The position numbers and the translations under genes were made by a program. The notes under the pieces are model-generated. The model did no database searches, was not told the origin of the DNA, and was given only the letters and a program-made list of their open reading frames with translations. Below, piece by piece: positions 63,107 to 64,000 of a stretch of DNA of 64,000 nt (its first letter is position 1; each line of letters begins with the position of its first letter). The stretch is from Carnobacterium iners (GTDB lineage: Bacteria > Bacillota > Bacilli > Lactobacillales > Carnobacteriaceae), in NCBI RefSeq assembly GCF_900177385.1, contig NZ_FXBJ01000002.1, positions 872,001-936,000 on the forward strand. Reading direction: 5' to 3'.

Positions 63107-64000
63107 ATGGTTACAGTAAATCACGATTATCTAGACTTAAAAGGAAGTTATTTATTTTCTACAATTGCAAAAAAAGTGGCTACTTATCAAACAAACTATC
63201 CTGAAGCTAAAATTATTCGAATGGGAATTGGGGATGTTACGCAACCGTTAGTACCTGCTGTTGTGGAGGCGCTGCATAAAGCAGTCGATGAACAAGCCAA
63301 TATGGATACATTTCATGGTTACGCACCCGATTTAGGATATACATTTTTACGCGAAAAAATCGTTGAACACGACTACGAAGCAAGAGGCGCGCATGTCGAA
63401 ATAGATGAAGTATTTATTTCAGATGGAGCCAAGGGTGACGTGGCAAATATACAAGAAATATTTGGACGAGATAATAAGGTTGCTGTCGGTGATCCAGTTT
63501 ATCCGGTTTACGTGGATAGTAATGTGATGAGTGGACGTACGGGGACATATAATGCTGAAACAGAAATGTGGAGCGACTTGACGTATCTTTCAGCAACAAG
63601 TGAAAATAATTTTACTCCTTCATTGCCAACAAGCCATGTTGATTTGATTTACTTGTGCTATCCGAATAACCCAACAGGGACTACTTTAACAAAGGAAGCT
63701 TTAAAAGAGTGGGTTGATTATGCAAATAAAGAAGAAGCTATCATTATTTATGATTCAGCTTATGAAGCTTTCATTACCGATTCAGCTATTCCACGCTCTA
63801 TTTATGAAATTGAAGGAGCTAGAACGTGTGCTATCGAAGTTAGAAGTTTTTCAAAAACAGCCGGTTTTACCGGATTGCGCTTAGGCTATACGGTCGTTCC
63901 TAAAGAATTGGTTCGTGAAGGAGTTGCTTTGCGCAGTCTGTGGGCAAGAAGACATTCAACAAAATTTAATGGTGCGCCATACATTGTTTCGCGTGCAGGA
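63107..64000 (+). CDS. dapL: LL-diaminopimelate aminotransferase, 5' part (runs off the window)
   Basis: The first 298 residues of a fold-type I PLP aminotransferase: SYLFSTIAKKVATYQTNYPEAKIIRMGIGDVTQPL, the substrate loop DTFHGYAPDLGYTFLREKI, ISDGAKGDVANIQEIF, LCYPNNPTGTTLT, IIYDSAYEAFI and the PLP lysine in VRSFSKTAGFTGLRLGYTV. These are DapL signatures: it makes LL-DAP directly from tetrahydrodipicolinate, bypassing succinyl or acetyl intermediates. TAA-ATG junction with dapF supports the pathway assignment. The C-terminal ~100 residues lie outside. Confidence 0.93.
   Translation, partial: MVTVNHDYLDLKGSYLFSTIAKKVATYQTNYPEAKIIRMGIGDVTQPLVPAVVEALHKAVDEQANMDTFHGYAPDLGYTFLREKIVEHDYEARGAHVEIDEVFISDGAKGDVANIQEIFGRDNKVAVGDPVYPVYVDSNVMSGRTGTYNAETEMWSDLTYLSATSENNFTPSLPTSHVDLIYLCYPNNPTGTTLTKEALKEWVDYANKEEAIIIYDSAYEAFITDSAIPRSIYEIEGARTCAIEVRSFSKTAGFTGLRLGYTVVPKELVREGVALRSLWARRHSTKFNGAPYIVSRAG

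Overview
The window is low-G+C DNA from a Gram-positive bacterium of the order Lactobacillales. AGGAGG-type ribosome sites, sigma-A promoters, an ArcT/ArcD pair, lactose-family PTS genes and a CstR-type regulator all fit. The mix of genes suggests Carnobacteriaceae (Carnobacterium-like), but this is an inference from gene content only. No rRNA, tRNA or CRISPR array was seen. The most striking global feature is decay: at least a dozen host genes carry stops, frameshifts, lost starts or IS insertions, beside two identical-length IS1380-family copies, one intact IS4-family copy and several IS remnants.

Layout. 1-6.3 kb: serine-recombinase remnant, dead nuclease lipoprotein, then a wrecked glycolipid/lipoteichoic-acid cluster (GT2 pseudogene, intact GT4, YfhO pseudogene cut by an IS4 element, frameshifted second GT4). 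6.8-10 kb: anaerobic ribonucleotide reductase nrdD (intact) and nrdG (stop inside the radical-SAM cysteine motif), with paired NrdR boxes upstream. 10.4-13.5 kb: zinc-starvation block (Zur box, zinc-free S14, CobW pseudogene, zinc-binding lipoprotein). 14.1-15.2 kb: ArsP_2-type membrane exporter. 16.1-20.3 kb: flavin-transfer cluster (apbE divergent from a double FMN_bind-PAS protein, a DUF454 membrane protein and an OYE-FMN_bind fusion) behind an FNR-type box centred about 41.5 bases before the inferred transcription start. 20.5-31 kb: PNPOx-like protein, TauE/SafE, endonuclease III with a broken cluster loop, a group II intron remnant joined to an IS1182 transposase, CNNM/CorC protein, aldehyde dehydrogenase, ClC pseudogene. 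31-37.9 kb: IS1380 copy A, arcT-arcD, small membrane proteins, TspO-like protein. 38-46.4 kb: murein-sugar recycling operon (murQ, PTS IIB, IIC, small membrane protein, murK-like kinase, mupG, PTS IIA, anmK, RpiR regulator, HAD pseudogene). 46.5-53.6 kb: hydrolase, DUF2207 protein, IS4 copy inside a small zinc-ribbon gene, aldehyde dehydrogenase, msrA with an ATC start. 53.9-57.8 kb: a 760-residue unrecognised protein and IS1380 copy B. 58-64 kb: nucleoid-associated protein, CstR, a four-domain persulfide-processing fusion with CstR-like operators, then dapF-dapL.

How the genes work together. Three coherent modules are visible. (1) ApbE would load FMN onto the FMN_bind domains of two cytoplasmic proteins next door, giving an oxygen/redox-controlled flavin electron relay whose acceptor is unknown. 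(2) The murein cluster can import and phosphorylate MurNAc-containing sugars through a lactose/cellobiose-type PTS, split the disaccharide (MupG), rephosphorylate released sugars (MurK-like, AnmK) and convert MurNAc-6P to GlcNAc-6P (MurQ). (3) CstR senses persulfide and controls a reductase-rhodanese-TusA-DsrE fusion. The broken glycolipid genes and broken nrdG suggest relaxed selection on some envelope and strictly anaerobic functions in this strain.
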